Shown piece by piece: positions 1 through 10,400 of a stretch of DNA of 48,406 nucleotides. The notes under the pieces were generated by a model that ran no database searches, was not told where the DNA came from, and was given only the letters and a program-made list of their open reading frames with translations. How positions within the stretch are numbered: position 1 is the first letter of the stretch; each line of letters begins with the position of its first letter. The translations under genes were made by a program, and so were the position numbers. Where the stretch lies: positions 1-48,406 of the forward strand of contig CAMCRO010000002.1 in assembly GCA_945877265.1 (NCBI GenBank), written 5' to 3'. Source of the DNA: Rickettsia typhi. Lineage in GTDB: Bacteria > Pseudomonadota > Alphaproteobacteria > Rickettsiales > Rickettsiaceae.

Positions 1-3000
1 TATCAGCTCCAACAACTCCGCCGATAGAGGTAGCTTTATATCCAGCCCTGCCTTTAGCAAGCTTCTGAATAGCTTGCGACCCAAAACCTTGAGCCCATAT
101 CCCGCTCCTATATAAACCGTCCTCATCACCCGCTGACTTTCCTAACGCACCACTCGCTGGTACAAAGCCACTAGCACCTCCGCTACCGCCTCCAGAAGCA
201 AATCCACTAGTTGCAACACTAGCAAGAATGTCTAGTCCTGCTGCAATATTTGAAGTATTAATCTCACCTGCAGCTCCAACTGTAGTTGAAGATGCTCTTA
301 TTCCAGCTTCTTTAGCAAGAGAAGCTTGAGCTGGATCACTAAGATCTAGGTTGGCCAATTGAGTAGCAAATATATTTGCTTCACCACTTAAATCTTCAAT
401 ACCTGCAATCAGTTCTTTAACAAATGCACCTTCTGCTGATTCGCCCATCACTACAGCAACACCTTCAGCTGCTGCTGCAACGCCTTCTTTATCTACTGCG
501 AATAATAATTTTCCGTCTTCTTGAGGGATGATTTTATTAACTTTAGAAGTTTCAGTGATTTTAATATAGTTAGGCGATCCATCTAAATTATTAAATAAAG
601 TAAGGACAGTGCCTTCTCTTAAAGTCATGTTACCACTAAAGACAACTTCTACATCTTTTCCTTTTAGAGTTATCATAGGAGCATTTACATTACCATAGAC
701 AGTATCGCTAGCAATTGTAGAATTAACCTTTAATGCTCCTACTCCTGTAACATTACCTGTAGCAGTTAATGTATTGCGACCTAACGTTAGAACTGAAGCA
801 TCACCTAGGTTAACATCTCCATAGAATTTAGAAGCATTTTCTAGTTCGAGCTCATTTTTCGCAGCTAGGCTTGTTGTAGTAGCGTAGACATCCCTAGAAA
901 CAGTATGTTTAGTTGCATCTGCTCCTGCTAAATTTAGTGCTGCAAGAACATGCCCATCATCACCAATTTGTTGTAAAACACCAGATACCTCATGGCTAAA
1001 TGTACCAGCTCCATAAATATAATCATTAACAGTTAGACTTCCTGCCTTATGAGCAAGAGTTTTGCCTCCAGATATATTAAGTTTATCAATATTTAGATCT
1101 CCTCCTGCTATAATATTTAAATTTGCATTTAAATTAACAGTTTCTGCCTTGAGTGCTTTACCTAAATCCATGTCACTTGTAATGCCTAAAACATTAATTC
1201 CTGTGATTTTAAAATTAGCACCTGTTGGAAGTTTTCCTAAATTGAAATTACCAGCACCTTTAACTTCAGCATTTAAATTTTCTGAGTTATTTGTAAATGT
1301 AGCCCCACCTTCAATAGTAACTGAATCTCCTGCTAAAACATCATCTGCAGTTAATGTGAATGTATTACCTTTTACTGTAACTGTTTGAGCGTAGATATTT
1401 TTTCTGTTTGAATCAACATTTGCAGTTTCTGCAACTTCTAAAGATAAAAGAGCATTACCTGCAGCAGCTATGTCTGATGTTAGATTCCCACCTTTCCATT
1501 TCAATATGCCTGTATTGTGAGTTGTGGTAGTAATTCCCCCTATAATATTACCGCCATCAACTATAACAATACCATTTTGACCATCAAAATCTACATCACC
1601 TGTGAATGTTTTATTTGCAAGGTTGACTGTACCAGCTCCTGTAAATTTAAGGCCGTGGGCTGCTGTGATATTCTCGCCTGCTGTGAAGCCGCCAGCGAGA
1701 ACTTCGAGTCTCGTATTAGCACCAGCTATTGCTTTGTTGATAATTACATCAGCAGCTGCAACTGAATTAATTTCTAAGATAGCAGTTCCACCTGCTCCTG
1801 TTATCTCACCTAGATAAGTACCTTTAACAAGAGTAAGTTTTTTGTTATCTGCTATTGTGTAATTAACAGTTGCACCAGAATTGCCTGTTAGATTTAATGT
1901 TGAATTTTCAGTAACTGAAACATCAGCATCACCTCCAGCAGTGTTTGTGATATCATCCGCTATTACTGTAAGAGTATCGAAATTAACAGCTCCGTCAGCT
2001 AAATCTAAAGCTCTAAGAACATTGCCATCAGCGCCAAGTTTTCCTTTTAATGTTGCATTAGCAGCATCTGTTGTGATAGAACCAGTTCCAGTTGTGCTAA
2101 GGATTCTGAATGTGTTAGCACCAGAAAGAGTTGCTGTTTTACCGTTATCGACATTTAAAACACCGAGGCCATTTGCAGCATCAATATTTCCTGCGATTTT
2201 ACCATCCTCAGTAAAGCTAACTGTAGCATTAGCTGCATTTGAAATATTTCCAGTGATCTGCCCGCCTGCAGCAGAAATTTTAACAATACCATTTTTACCA
2301 TTAAAATCTACATCACCTGTGAATGTGTTATCTGCAAGGTCAACAGTTGCATCAGTTGGATTTAGTCTAATCCCTTTATTAGTTGCAGCATCAGCAAGGA
2401 ACTTAAGTGTTGTAGCTTTTATATTAGCACCAGCTGTGAGGGCGCCTGCTGCTCCGATGTCAATTCGAACAAGACCTTCAGTAGCACCAATTATGCCTGA
2501 GTTTCTTGTAGCTCCTTTAATAACAAGAATACCTGCAGCAGCGCCGCCACCATTAGCATCTCCATCAACTGCGCCGATACTTCCGGCGCCGATAGTGAGT
2601 GTTCCAGCCTCACCATTAAAGTCTACATCTCCTAATGCGGAATTTGTCGTATCTATAGTTAGAGAGCCAGCATCCTCATATTTTATTTTTATGGTTTCGT
2701 CTAGGTCCTGTATTATTTTTGTAAAAGTATAACTTTGACCGCCTCCTATTCTAATAGTCTGGTTGTCATTGGTATCGATAGTTAACGTGCCGAAAATTTT
2801 ATCTGCTCCAGAATTAAGAATAATATTGTGAGCGCCACCAAGAGTTAAATTGTCTCCATCATCTGGTGCGTTCCCAGTATCCCAATGAGCAGGAGTATTT
2901 GTTGCTGAATTTGGATCTGTAGTTTGTAAATCATCAGCAAACGCCTCGCTGCCTGCAAGAGAGATTGCAAGAGTGGATGCGGTGACTAGAAGGTTTTTAA

Positions 3001-3028
3001 GGTTAATTTTTTTATTAGGTTTAGTCAT
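1..3028 (-). CDS. Sca/OmpB-like autotransporter (partial, C-terminus outside window)
   Basis: Open from an ATG at 3028 to the left edge (about 1009 codons, no stop), so the gene is truncated by the window. Residues 1-31 are a signal peptide (basic start, hydrophobic stretch, cleavage expected after EAFA, before DDLQ). A long Gly/Ala/Asn/Thr-rich passenger follows, with repeated beta-strand modules such as FTGDVDFNGKNG and FTGDVDFDGQNG, typical of beta-helix surface proteins. Near residues 934-968 is a Gly/Ser-rich linker, then GIWAQGFGSQ and AGYKATSIGGVVGAD, which match the opening of an autotransporter beta-domain as in rickettsial OmpB/Sca proteins. It should be exported by Sec and anchored in the outer membrane, displaying the passenger. 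An AGGTAAG Shine-Dalgarno lies just before the ATG. Other surface beta-helix adhesins are possible, but the order signal, passenger, beta-domain is clear. Host adhesion is inference. Confidence 0.88.
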   Translation of the reverse strand, partial: MTKPNKKINLKNLLVTASTLAISLAGSEAFADDLQTTDPNSATNTPAHWDTGNAPDDGDNLTLGGAHNIILNSGADKIFGTLTIDTNDNQTIRIGGGQSYTFTKIIQDLDETIKIKYEDAGSLTIDTTNSALGDVDFNGEAGTLTIGAGSIGAVDGDANGGGAAAGILVIKGATRNSGIIGATEGLVRIDIGAAGALTAGANIKATTLKFLADAATNKGIRLNPTDATVDLADNTFTGDVDFNGKNGIVKISAAGGQITGNISNAANATVSFTEDGKIAGNIDAANGLGVLNVDNGKTATLSGANTFRILSTTGTGSITTDAANATLKGKLGADGNVLRALDLADGAVNFDTLTVIADDITNTAGGDADVSVTENSTLNLTGNSGATVNYTIADNKKLTLVKGTYLGEITGAGGTAILEINSVAAADVIINKAIAGANTRLEVLAGGFTAGENITAAHGLKFTGAGTVNLANKTFTGDVDFDGQNGIVIVDGGNIIGGITTTTHNTGILKWKGGNLTSDIAAAGNALLSLEVAETANVDSNRKNIYAQTVTVKGNTFTLTADDVLAGDSVTIEGGATFTNNSENLNAEVKGAGNFNLGKLPTGANFKITGINVLGITSDMDLGKALKAETVNLNANLNIIAGGDLNIDKLNISGGKTLAHKAGSLTVNDYIYGAGTFSHEVSGVLQQIGDDGHVLAALNLAGADATKHTVSRDVYATTTSLAAKNELELENASKFYGDVNLGDASVLTLGRNTLTATGNVTGVGALKVNSTIASDTVYGNVNAPMITLKGKDVEVVFSGNMTLREGTVLTLFNNLDGSPNYIKITETSKVNKIIPQEDGKLLFAVDKEGVAAAAEGVAVVMGESAEGAFVKELIAGIEDLSGEANIFATQLANLDLSDPAQASLAKEAGIRASSTTVGAAGEINTSNIAAGLDILASVATSGFASGGGSGGASGFVPASGALGKSAGDEDGLYRSGIWAQGFGSQAIQKLAKGRAGYKATSIGGVVGAD
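1565..2340. repeat. Diverged passenger repeat within the autotransporter gene
   Basis: The stretches 1565-1623 and 2283-2340 are strongly similar at DNA level (both contain the 17-base core TCTACATCACCTGTGAA), about 718 bp apart. They encode the same passenger motif on the minus strand (FTGDVDF followed by N or D, then G). A weaker third copy lies near 2596-2645 (GDVDFNGEAG). These are intragenic modular repeats of the surface protein. Confidence 0.7.
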
Positions 3029-3424
3029 TAATCTTACCTATATTTTTCTTTATTATTAATTTGGTAATTTGTGTTTTGGTTTTTTTGCTTTTGCCTGCGG
3101 AAGAGCCTTTTCTCACTCCTTCCATGCAACAACGCCGGATCAAGTCCGGGATGACGGTAATAAGGTGGATCACCACGTCGCTCCGCTCCTCGTGATGACG
3201 AGATTTTACGCCGAACACGAGAGGACATAACAGCCCAAACAAAAACACCGAAACACAAACTAGTTTTACAGCTTTATGGCATAATACCACATGTTAACAT
3301 TTCTTTGTAATAATGCAATCGGTATATGTCAAGCTTTTTCGTGAAAATGATAGGAAGATTTATGTATATATTGTGGCTTGAATGGTAAGAGTGACAGAAG
3401 AAAGAGTGTGGATGAAAGATGGAT
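3029..3424. other. Non-coding spacer upstream of the autotransporter
   Basis: No convincing gene. The short reading frames here give the HHEERSD and RHCERSA type peptides that come from translating hairpin repeats. The part next to the autotransporter ATG is A-rich on the coding strand and should carry its promoter, but I see no clear -35/-10 pair. It holds one isolated hairpin element (3135-3198); the rest, 3200-3424, is AT-rich and featureless to my eye. Confidence 0.6.
3135..3198. repeat. Isolated double-hairpin repeat element
   Basis: Two short inverted repeats lie side by side: CCGGA-TCAAG-TCCGG at 3135-3149, and TCACCACG paired with CGTGATGA (7 of 8 pairs) at 3170-3198 around a GC-rich loop. 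The sequence is far richer in G+C than its surroundings. It resembles the dispersed hairpin repeats common in Rickettsiales and other alphaproteobacteria, and its second half is related, in inverse orientation, to the hairpin in the tandem array at 3425-3960. No protein is expected. Confidence 0.65.
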
Positions 3425-3960
3425 GTTTTATAGATTGTCGCGCTTCTCTCGCAATGACGTATGGGAGCTGTCATCACGAACGAAACAAAGTGGAGTGTGG
3501 TGATCCAGGATTAAGAAGTTTTTACTGGATTGTTTCGGCGCTTACGCTTCTCGCAAAGACGTATGGGAGCTGTCATCACGAACGAAACAAAGTGGAGTGT
3601 GGTGATCCAGGATTATATTTTACTGGATTGCTTCGGCGCCCTTGGGTCTTCTCGCAAAGACGTATGGGAGCCGTCATCACGAATGAAACAAAGTGGAGTG
3701 TGGTGATCCAGGATTATATTTTACTGGATTGTTTCGGCGCTTCTCTCGCAATGACGTATGGGAGCTGTCATCACGAACGAAACAAAGTGGAGTGTGGTGG
3801 ATCCAGGATTATATTTTACTGGATTGTTTCGGCGCTTGTGCTCCTCGCAATGACTCATGGGAGCCGTCATCATGAACGAAACAAAGAGGAGTGTGGTGAT
3901 CCAGGATTATATTTTACTGGATTGCCGCAGTCGTATTCACTCCTTCGCAATGACGCGGCT
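3425..3960. repeat. Tandem array of about five ~100-bp hairpin-containing units
   Basis: The word GGGAGC followed by YGTCATCACGAAYGAAACAAA (or a one- or two-base variant) recurs with unit starts near 3459, 3561, 3662, 3756 and 3855, giving unit lengths of 102, 101, 94 and 99 bp, with partial units at both ends. Each unit has two parts: TCATCAC facing GTGGTGA around about 20 bases, then CTGGATTG facing CAATGAC around a variable GC-rich loop. Unit lengths are not multiples of three and differ mainly by small indels in the second hairpin loop. That argues for a non-coding array, although stop codons happen to be rare. It lies downstream of dnaJ and upstream of the autotransporter. Confidence 0.85.
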
Positions 3961-3967
3961 ATTTTTC

Positions 3968-5131
3968 CTAATTATCGTTAAGTCTCGACCATAAATTCTT
4001 CATTTTATTGAACAATCCTGATTCTGAGTCTTTTTGAGCTTCTAGTTCTTTCCCGAGAGCTTCTATAATTTCTCTTTGTTTTTTATTCACGCTTTTAGGA
4101 ACTTCCACAAAAATGTGAGCTATCATATCCCCGCGAAGTGAAGAGCGGACTTTGCTCATGCCTTTTCCTTTTAATTTTAGGCGGTCAGCATTTTGAGTGC
4201 CTTCTGGAATCTTAAGCATGATTTTAGAGCCATCAATCGTTGGTACCTCAACTTCGCCGCCGAGAGTTGCAATTGGATAAGAAACTGGGACCATGCAATG
4301 AATGTTTGAGCCTTCAGTTTTGAAGATATCATGAGGTTGTATAGTTACAAAAATATATAAATCACCAGGAGGGCCGCCCCTTGTGCCAGCTTCTCCTTCG
4401 CCGGATAGCCTAATTCTATTAGAATCTTCAACGCCAGCTGGAATAGAAACATTAATGGTTTTTTTGCCTTCACATCTTCCTTTTCCTGAGCATTTAGGGC
4501 AGGGATCTTTAATTTGGCTGCCAGAGCCTCCACATGCGCTGCATGTTTGCTCTATGGCGAAGAAACCTTGCTGAATTCTAACAGCTCCATTTCCGTTGCA
4601 GTAAGAACATGTAGTAAAAGAAATTTCTGCTTTGCTTCCTTTGCCGGAGCAATCTCCGCATTTTGTTGCGCATGAAAAAGATATGGCTTTTTCAATTCCC
4701 TTAAAAGCTTCTTCAAGAGTTATTGTAAGATTATATTTTAAATCCGCGCCGCGAGTATTCATGCTGGGTTTTTGGCGTCTACCGCCCCCCATCATGTCGC
4801 TAAAAAAATCTCCAAAAAGATCTGAGAAATCACCAGATTGGAAGCCAGCAGAATGAAAGCCACCCCGCCCAAAACCTCCAGCTCCTGGACCGCCACCACC
4901 GCCTTGAGAGAAAGCAGAGTGACCAAAACGGTCATAGGCAGCTCTTTTATTTTCATCTTTTAAAATTTCATAAGCTTCTGAAATTTCTTTGAACTTTGCC
5001 TCTGCAGTGCTATCTCCTTTGTTAGTATCTGGGTGATACTGCATGGCTAGTTTTCTATAAGATTTTTTTATTTCATCGCCGCTTGCTGTTTTGCTAACGC
5101 CCAAAATCTCGTAATAATCTTTCTTTGACAT
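3968..5131 (-). CDS. dnaJ: Chaperone protein DnaJ
   Basis: Class A J-protein of 387 residues, close to the usual 370-390. Residues 1-70 form the J-domain with the HPD tripeptide in YHPDTNKGD, which stimulates DnaK ATPase. A Gly/Phe-rich linker follows (about 76-125). Four CxxCxGxG zinc-binding repeats follow ([32 protein letters not shown]), then the substrate-binding C-terminal domains. It acts in the cytoplasm with DnaK and GrpE in folding and heat-shock control. It lies 64 bp downstream of dnaK on the same strand, the normal dnaKJ operon order, with a stem-loop in the gap. It has an ATG start. No clear terminator follows; the tandem repeat array begins at once. Confidence 0.98.
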   Translation of the reverse strand: MSKKDYYEILGVSKTASGDEIKKSYRKLAMQYHPDTNKGDSTAEAKFKEISEAYEILKDENKRAAYDRFGHSAFSQGGGGGPGAGGFGRGGFHSAGFQSGDFSDLFGDFFSDMMGGGRRQKPSMNTRGADLKYNLTITLEEAFKGIEKAISFSCATKCGDCSGKGSKAEISFTTCSYCNGNGAVRIQQGFFAIEQTCSACGGSGSQIKDPCPKCSGKGRCEGKKTINVSIPAGVEDSNRIRLSGEGEAGTRGGPPGDLYIFVTIQPHDIFKTEGSNIHCMVPVSYPIATLGGEVEVPTIDGSKIMLKIPEGTQNADRLKLKGKGMSKVRSSLRGDMIAHIFVEVPKSVNKKQREIIEALGKELEAQKDSESGLFNKMKNLWSRLNDN

Positions 5132-5154
5132 ATTTATAGCTTATAAATTAATTA

Positions 5155-5181
5155 GGGCGCATATATATTACATTTGCGCCC
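5155..5181 (-). promoter_or_regulatory. Stem-loop between dnaK and dnaJ
   Basis: GGGCGCA (5155-5161) and TGCGCCC (5175-5181) form a perfect 7-bp GC-rich stem around a 13-base AT-rich loop, in the 64-bp gap between dnaK and dnaJ. No T-run follows in the direction of transcription, so it is a poor intrinsic terminator. It could be an mRNA processing or stability element that sets the dnaK to dnaJ ratio. That role is inference. Confidence 0.5.
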
Positions 5182-5195
5182 AGATCATATGTTAA

Positions 5196-7082
5196 TTAGT
5201 TAGAAACATCCTTAAATTCTGCTTCTACTGAATTATCATCCTTTTTATTATTATCAGCTCCAGCTGCTTGATCTTTCTGTGAGCTTTCGTATATATGTTG
5301 CCCCATCTTCATTGCAGCTTCGGTTAAGCTTTCAGTTTTCTTAGTTATAAGCTGTATGTCGCCATCTTCCAAAGATTTTTTAAGATCCGAGATTGCCGTA
5401 TCTATTTCAAGCTTTAGAGATTGTTCGATTTTATCTCCATGCTCTTTTAAGCTTTTTTCTGTTGAATAAATTAGGCTGTCTGCTTTATTTTTTACTTCTA
5501 TCGCTTCTTTTCTTTTTTTATCTTCTGAAGAATTGAGCTCAGCATCTTTAACCATTTTTTCAATTTCTTTGTCGTCTAAGCCGCCAGAAGCTTGTATGGT
5601 TACTTTTTGTTCCTTGCCTGTGGCTTTATCTTTTGCAGAAACGCTTACAATACCGTTAGCATCAATATCAAAAGTAACTTCAATCTGCGGCATCCCTCTT
5701 TGAGCTGGTGGAAGACCTTCTAAATTGAATTGACCAAGAAGCTTGTTATCTGCTGCCATTTCTCTCTCTCCTTGGAAAACTCTGATTGTAACAGCTGTTT
5801 GGTTATCGTCTGCTGTTGAGAAAACTTGGCTCTTTTTTGTTGGAATTGTTGTGTTGCGATCAATTAGCCTTGTGAAAACACCTCCAAGTGTCTCAATTCC
5901 AAGTGATAGAGGAGTTACATCTAATAATAAAACATCTTTTACATCACCTTGCAGCACACCACCTTGAATTGCAGCGCCAAGAGCTACAACTTCATCCGGA
6001 TTCACACCCTTATGAGGCTCTTTGCCAAAAAATTCTTTCACTTTTTCGATAACTTTAGGCATTCTTGTCATGCCGCCAACAAGAACTATCTCATGTATTT
6101 CTGCTGCTTTGAGTCCTGCGTCTTTCAAAGCTTTTTTGCATGGCTCGATTGTCCGCTCGATTAAATCATCAACTAAAGATTCAAGTTTAGCCCTTGTTAG
6201 AACAATGTTAAGGTGTTTAGGGCCTGAGGCATCTGCTGTGATATATGGCAGGTTAACATCTGTTTGCTGAGTAGAAGAAAGTTCTTTTTTAGCTTTTTCT
6301 GCTGCTTCTTTAAGTCTTTGTAGAGCAAGAGGGTCATTTCTAAGATCAATGCCATGCTCTTTCTTGAATTCGCCAATTAAGAAATCTAAGACTCTGATAT
6401 CGAAATCTTCTCCGCCGAGGAATGTATCACCATTTGTCGATTTAACTTCAAAAACCCCATCGCCAATCTCAAGAATTGAGATATCAAATGTACCGCCTCC
6501 TAAATCATATACAGCAATAGTTTTGCTGCCTGATTTATCAAAACCATAAGCAAGAGCTGCAGCTGTTGGTTCGTTTATAATACGAAGCACATCAAGCCCT
6601 GCAATTTTGCCTGCATCTTTTGTTGCTTGTCTTTGAGCGTCGTTGAAATAAGCTGGAACTGTGATTACGGCTTGCGTTACTTTTTCACCAAGGAAATTTT
6701 CAGCTGTTTCTTTCATTTTTTGTAAAATAAAAGCACCGATTTGGCTAGGTGAATATTTTTGACCACCAGCTTCAATCCATGCATCGCCATTTGTTCCTTC
6801 AACGATGCTATATGGTACGATCTCTTGATCTTTTCTTACTGTTGGATCGCTAAATCTTCTTCCGATAAGTCTTTTTGAAGCAGAGACTGTGTTTCTGGGA
6901 TTGGTAACTGCCTGACGTTTTGCAGGATCACCAACCAAAACTTCTCCAGAATTTGCAAATGCTACCATAGAAGGAGTGATTCTCATCCCTTCGGCGTTTG
7001 CAATAATTTTTGGATCTTTGCCTTCCATAATAGCTACGCATGAATTAGTGGTTCCTAAATCTATGCCTATAACTTTTCCCAT
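5196..7082 (-). CDS. dnaK: Chaperone protein DnaK (Hsp70)
   Basis: 628 residues, normal for bacterial Hsp70. The actin-like ATPase domain shows [13 protein letters not shown] at the N-terminus (phosphate 1), [13 protein letters not shown] near residue 195 (phosphate 2) and [12 protein letters not shown] near residue 335. The substrate-binding domain starts after the [14 protein letters not shown] linker region, and a charged helical lid ends in AEFKDVSN. It binds exposed hydrophobic peptides in an ATP cycle driven by DnaJ and reset by GrpE. ATG start with a weak ATAGG upstream. A candidate sigma-32-type promoter lies 38-65 bp upstream, fitting heat-shock control. Confidence 0.99.
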   Translation of the reverse strand: MGKVIGIDLGTTNSCVAIMEGKDPKIIANAEGMRITPSMVAFANSGEVLVGDPAKRQAVTNPRNTVSASKRLIGRRFSDPTVRKDQEIVPYSIVEGTNGDAWIEAGGQKYSPSQIGAFILQKMKETAENFLGEKVTQAVITVPAYFNDAQRQATKDAGKIAGLDVLRIINEPTAAALAYGFDKSGSKTIAVYDLGGGTFDISILEIGDGVFEVKSTNGDTFLGGEDFDIRVLDFLIGEFKKEHGIDLRNDPLALQRLKEAAEKAKKELSSTQQTDVNLPYITADASGPKHLNIVLTRAKLESLVDDLIERTIEPCKKALKDAGLKAAEIHEIVLVGGMTRMPKVIEKVKEFFGKEPHKGVNPDEVVALGAAIQGGVLQGDVKDVLLLDVTPLSLGIETLGGVFTRLIDRNTTIPTKKSQVFSTADDNQTAVTIRVFQGEREMAADNKLLGQFNLEGLPPAQRGMPQIEVTFDIDANGIVSVSAKDKATGKEQKVTIQASGGLDDKEIEKMVKDAELNSSEDKKRKEAIEVKNKADSLIYSTEKSLKEHGDKIEQSLKLEIDTAISDLKKSLEDGDIQLITKKTESLTEAAMKMGQHIYESSQKDQAAGADNNKKDDNSVEAEFKDVSN

Positions 7083-7119
7083 AGTATATACCTATAATTA
7101 AATCAATTTTATAACAGAG

Positions 7120-7147
7120 ATATAGGTACTAACTTTTTAATTACAAG
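7120..7147 (-). promoter_or_regulatory. Candidate heat-shock (sigma-32) promoter of dnaKJ
   Basis: On the minus strand CTTGTAA (7147-7141) is followed after 14 bases by CCTATAT (7126-7120), close to the sigma-32 pattern CTTGAA, 13-17 bases, CCCATNT. It lies between tRNA-Ala and the dnaK start codon. The match is imperfect at both boxes and judged by eye. Confidence 0.4.
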
Positions 7148-7193
7148 AGATTAAGTGAATTTTTTTTGATGATTTAGAGAAGATTTGATGAAG

Positions 7194-7268
7194 TGGTGGA
7201 GACGAAGGGAATTGAACCCCCGACCCTCTGCGTGCAAAGCAGATGCTCTACCCCTGAGCTACGTCCCC
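7194..7268 (-). tRNA. tRNA-Ala (anticodon TGC)
   Basis: Read on the minus strand, the sequence folds into a full cloverleaf. The acceptor stem GGGGACG pairs with CGTCTCC (one G-U). The D-arm is GCTCAGGGGTAGAGC, the anticodon stem is TCTGC/GCAGA with loop TTTGCAC (anticodon TGC), and the T-arm contains GGTTCAATTCC. The discriminator base is A and the 3' CCA is encoded (7194-7196). It lies between addA and dnaK, both on the same strand, and has its own strong promoter upstream. Confidence 0.97.
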
Positions 7269-7282
7269 AAAAGATGAAAGGA

Positions 7283-7311
7283 TTTATAATATCTTTTATT
7301 TTGCTAGTCAA
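7283..7311 (-). promoter_or_regulatory. Sigma-70-type promoter of tRNA-Ala
   Basis: Minus strand TTGACT (7311-7306), 17-base spacer, TATAAA (7288-7283), placing the start of transcription about 7 bases before the tRNA 5' end at 7268. Both boxes match five of six consensus bases and the spacing is ideal. This is the clearest housekeeping promoter in the window. Confidence 0.75.
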
Positions 7312-7421
7312 GATATAAAATTAAAACACTATGTATATTGCTTATATAAAATAGTAGATTATTGCTTATGCTCAGATTATTAGGATCTGATTATACTTAA
7401 ATAAATTCAAATAAAACAATC
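7312..7421. other. Spacer after addA with a small palindrome
   Basis: AT-rich non-coding DNA between the addA stop and the tRNA promoter. It contains TCAGAT-N7-ATCTGA (7372-7390), a weak hairpin without a T-run that may end addA transcription inefficiently, and two copies of ATTGCTTAT (near 7337 and 7361). I see nothing else. Confidence 0.4.
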
Positions 7422-10400
7422 CTATATATTTTCCCATTCGTCTAATCTGATCCAAAATATCTTGGTTATAATATTTTGATTTGGGTAAATTAATTGCACT
7501 GCTTGTTTATACACTAAAAGTTTTTCTTTATATAAATTTAAAAGGGTTTTGCTTCTATCCGACTTAAAATCAACTATTATAAGATTTTCTCCGTCAATAA
7601 CTAATAGATCCAGCCTTATTAAGCTAATTTTATTATTAATTTTTGCAGCTATTTCTACTTCGTGTTTACGTTCCTTGTTCATTATTTGAGTTAAATATTC
7701 ATTTTTAGCTGTTTGGGCGATGAGATTGCAAATTTCGTCTCTTGAAGCAGGAGAACAAAGAGATAAATTACGTAGGAGAAAATTTTCTATGTTTTTAACA
7801 TTATTGATATAATCCTCAAAGAATTTATGCATAATGAGCCCAATGCTATAATCTTCATGAAAATTTATCTTTATTTCAGCAATTGGATTTTCTTTTATAG
7901 GAGTTTGGTACTCATAGTTAATATAACTATTATAGGTATATGTCTCGTTTGATTGGTGTATGCTTTGCTCGGAACTTTTTTCTTTAATTATTCCGCTTTC
8001 ATGTTTTAGCGATCCATCTTCCTGAGGATAAAAATAAGAAATAGCAGTGTCCCTGCATATGCTATACCAGCTTTCAGGGTTGTTATTTTCTATCCCAGTT
8101 ATTACGATTTTATCTTGCGCTCTAGTTAAAGCTACATAGAGGAGCCTTGTGTATTCTTTGATTGCTTCTTTCTTATTGTTTTCTTTTAAGTTTGTTATTA
8201 TATCATGTTTTTCTTGAGAGTTTGACCATATGGGTAATATATTTTCAGAAGCATTACTTTGAATATATTCAACGCTGCTTGCTGTGTTGCTTAGATAATC
8301 ATTTGCATCGGCTAGAATTACCACGGGCGCTTCTAGCCCTTTTACTGCATGTATTGTCATAATTTTTACTGCATCTGAAAAGGATAAATCTCTTTTTATA
8401 TCAATTTCTTCTGACTCAAAATATTCTATCGTTTCTTTAAGAGAAATGTTGGTTCCATTTGTTGTTGTGGTATAAAGTTCGTTCAAAAAGATTTTAATCG
8501 CATCAATTTGATCAAAGGATCCTTCGTCTCTATATTTTTGCAGAATGTTATGTTCATTAATGATAGTGAGGAAAAAATTATATATATCTAGATGCGTAGC
8601 TAATGCCTTAAAATATTCAAGCTTTTGAATAATTGAGTGATTTTCTAGAATAATAATTTTATACCATGAATTTTGTCCAATAAATGATTTTAAATAATTA
8701 TCATCCTGGTTAAGATAAGGGGATTTAAGCAGTGAAGCTAAATTTAAATTATCATCTGGGTTTATTATAAATTTAGCTATTGAAATTAAATCTTTTATAG
8801 CGAGAGATTCTGTTAAAGAAATCCTATCAAGCCCTGCAACTCTGATATCCAGAGAAGCCAGCTCTGAGGAAAGATGGTTATTTAATTTAGTTCTTTTTTG
8901 GACTAAAATAAGAATATCCTCAGCTTTGATGGGGCGTTCTCTGCTTTTAATATAAAGCTGACTATCCAGTAAATTTTTAATATAACAAGCAATTCGTTTT
9001 GCATGTTGGAGCTCTGTTGTTATAATTTCAGAGAATATATCTGGAGTAGGCCAGAATAATTCAGGTAGAGTAATTTTTGGGGTTAATTCCATAATTTCTA
9101 AGGAGCTATAATCATCATCTCTATTACAAGAAAGGATTGGCAAAGTCTCTATATTCTTGTTATTGTCAAATACTTTATAAACAAATTCATAAATTGCTTG
9201 TGGGAGTCTATATGTCACCTGCAATTCTATATCTAGGAATTTTTTATTAGCATTTAGACATTGGGCTTTTATTAAATTTTTAGTTGGAATAAATAGATCA
9301 GGCCTTGCACCTTGAAAACTATAAATAGATTGTTTGATATCCCCGACTACAAATATAGTTTTTTCAATATCAGAAGCAGTTTGGCCGCTAAAAAAATCAC
9401 TTAAAAGATTATAAATAATATTCCATTGATTAATACTGGTATCTTGTGATTCATCTACTAATATATGATTTATTCCACCATCTAGTTTATATTTTACCCA
9501 TTCTCTAGTTGCACTCTGAGATAATAGGTAATTTGTAAATTTTATTAGATCTTCATAGTCCAATAAATTTAATTTGTTCTTTTTAGCTTTGTAACATTCT
9601 AAAATTTCTTTAGTTATATTATATAACAATATGCTTTTGGCTTTGATTTTATAAGCATTGATATCCTGCGATGCTTCTACTACTTTTTCCTGTATTTCTA
9701 ATATTTCATCTAGAAATTTATTATCCTGCGATGTCTTTTTTAGGAGTTTTTTTCTTGGGGATCCATTTATTGTAAGAAAAAAGCTTTTTAATTCATCAAA
9801 GTTTGAGATTATTTCACTTTCTTCACAATTTATAAAATTTTTTATTGTTGAATTTAACTCCTCTTCCTCAAGGTGAATTTTACTAAGTTTTTGGGTAATG
9901 AAACTTTGTAATTTTAATAAAATATATTTAGGCTCACTTATGGCAGTTTTATTTTCAAAAAGTAGGTTATAGTCAGTGCTAACTATGTCTTCATTTATAA
10001 GAGGATAGGAGATTGGTAGTCTTTGTAATGCAATTACATTATCAGCTAGGAGATCTATTAAAGAAAAGAGTGAGACATGGTTTAATATCTCTTCGGGCAT
10101 TTTTTTTAAAAAATCCTGTGATAAAATAATTTTATTTAAAATATATTTGGATTCTTTTTCGTCGATAACTCGGAACGCAGGTCTTATACCTGCTTCTATA
10201 GGGAATTTTTGCAGCAAGTGTTGGCAAAATGCGTGAATTGTATATATCTTTATTTTTTTAGAGAATATAGCATTTTGTATATACAAATTTTTTGTATAGT
10301 TAACTTGCTCTTCTGTATAATTTTGGTTGTATGTAGCCTTAAGATAAGATTTTAAAATATCATTATCCATTTTAGACCAATTGTATAAATTTTCATTTAT

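Noticed and set aside
1062-2732. Plus-strand open frames up to 283 residues
   Set aside because: They are antisense to the autotransporter and reflect its repetitive Ala/Thr/Val-rich coding; the protein on the minus strand has a signal peptide and beta-domain.
3021-3477. Minus-strand frames of 60-90 residues giving HHEERSD and RHCERSA peptides
   Set aside because: These peptides are known artefacts of translating dispersed hairpin repeats. They have no ribosome-binding site and one overlaps the autotransporter start.
3425-3960. CRISPR array
   Set aside because: Whole ~100-bp units repeat without unique spacers, and no cas gene is in the window.
3382-3981. 199-residue plus-strand reading frame over the tandem array
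   Set aside because: It is a translation of the hairpin repeats. Unit lengths of 102, 101, 94 and 99 bp shift the frame between copies, and the stretch stays open only because the repeat is poor in stop codons.
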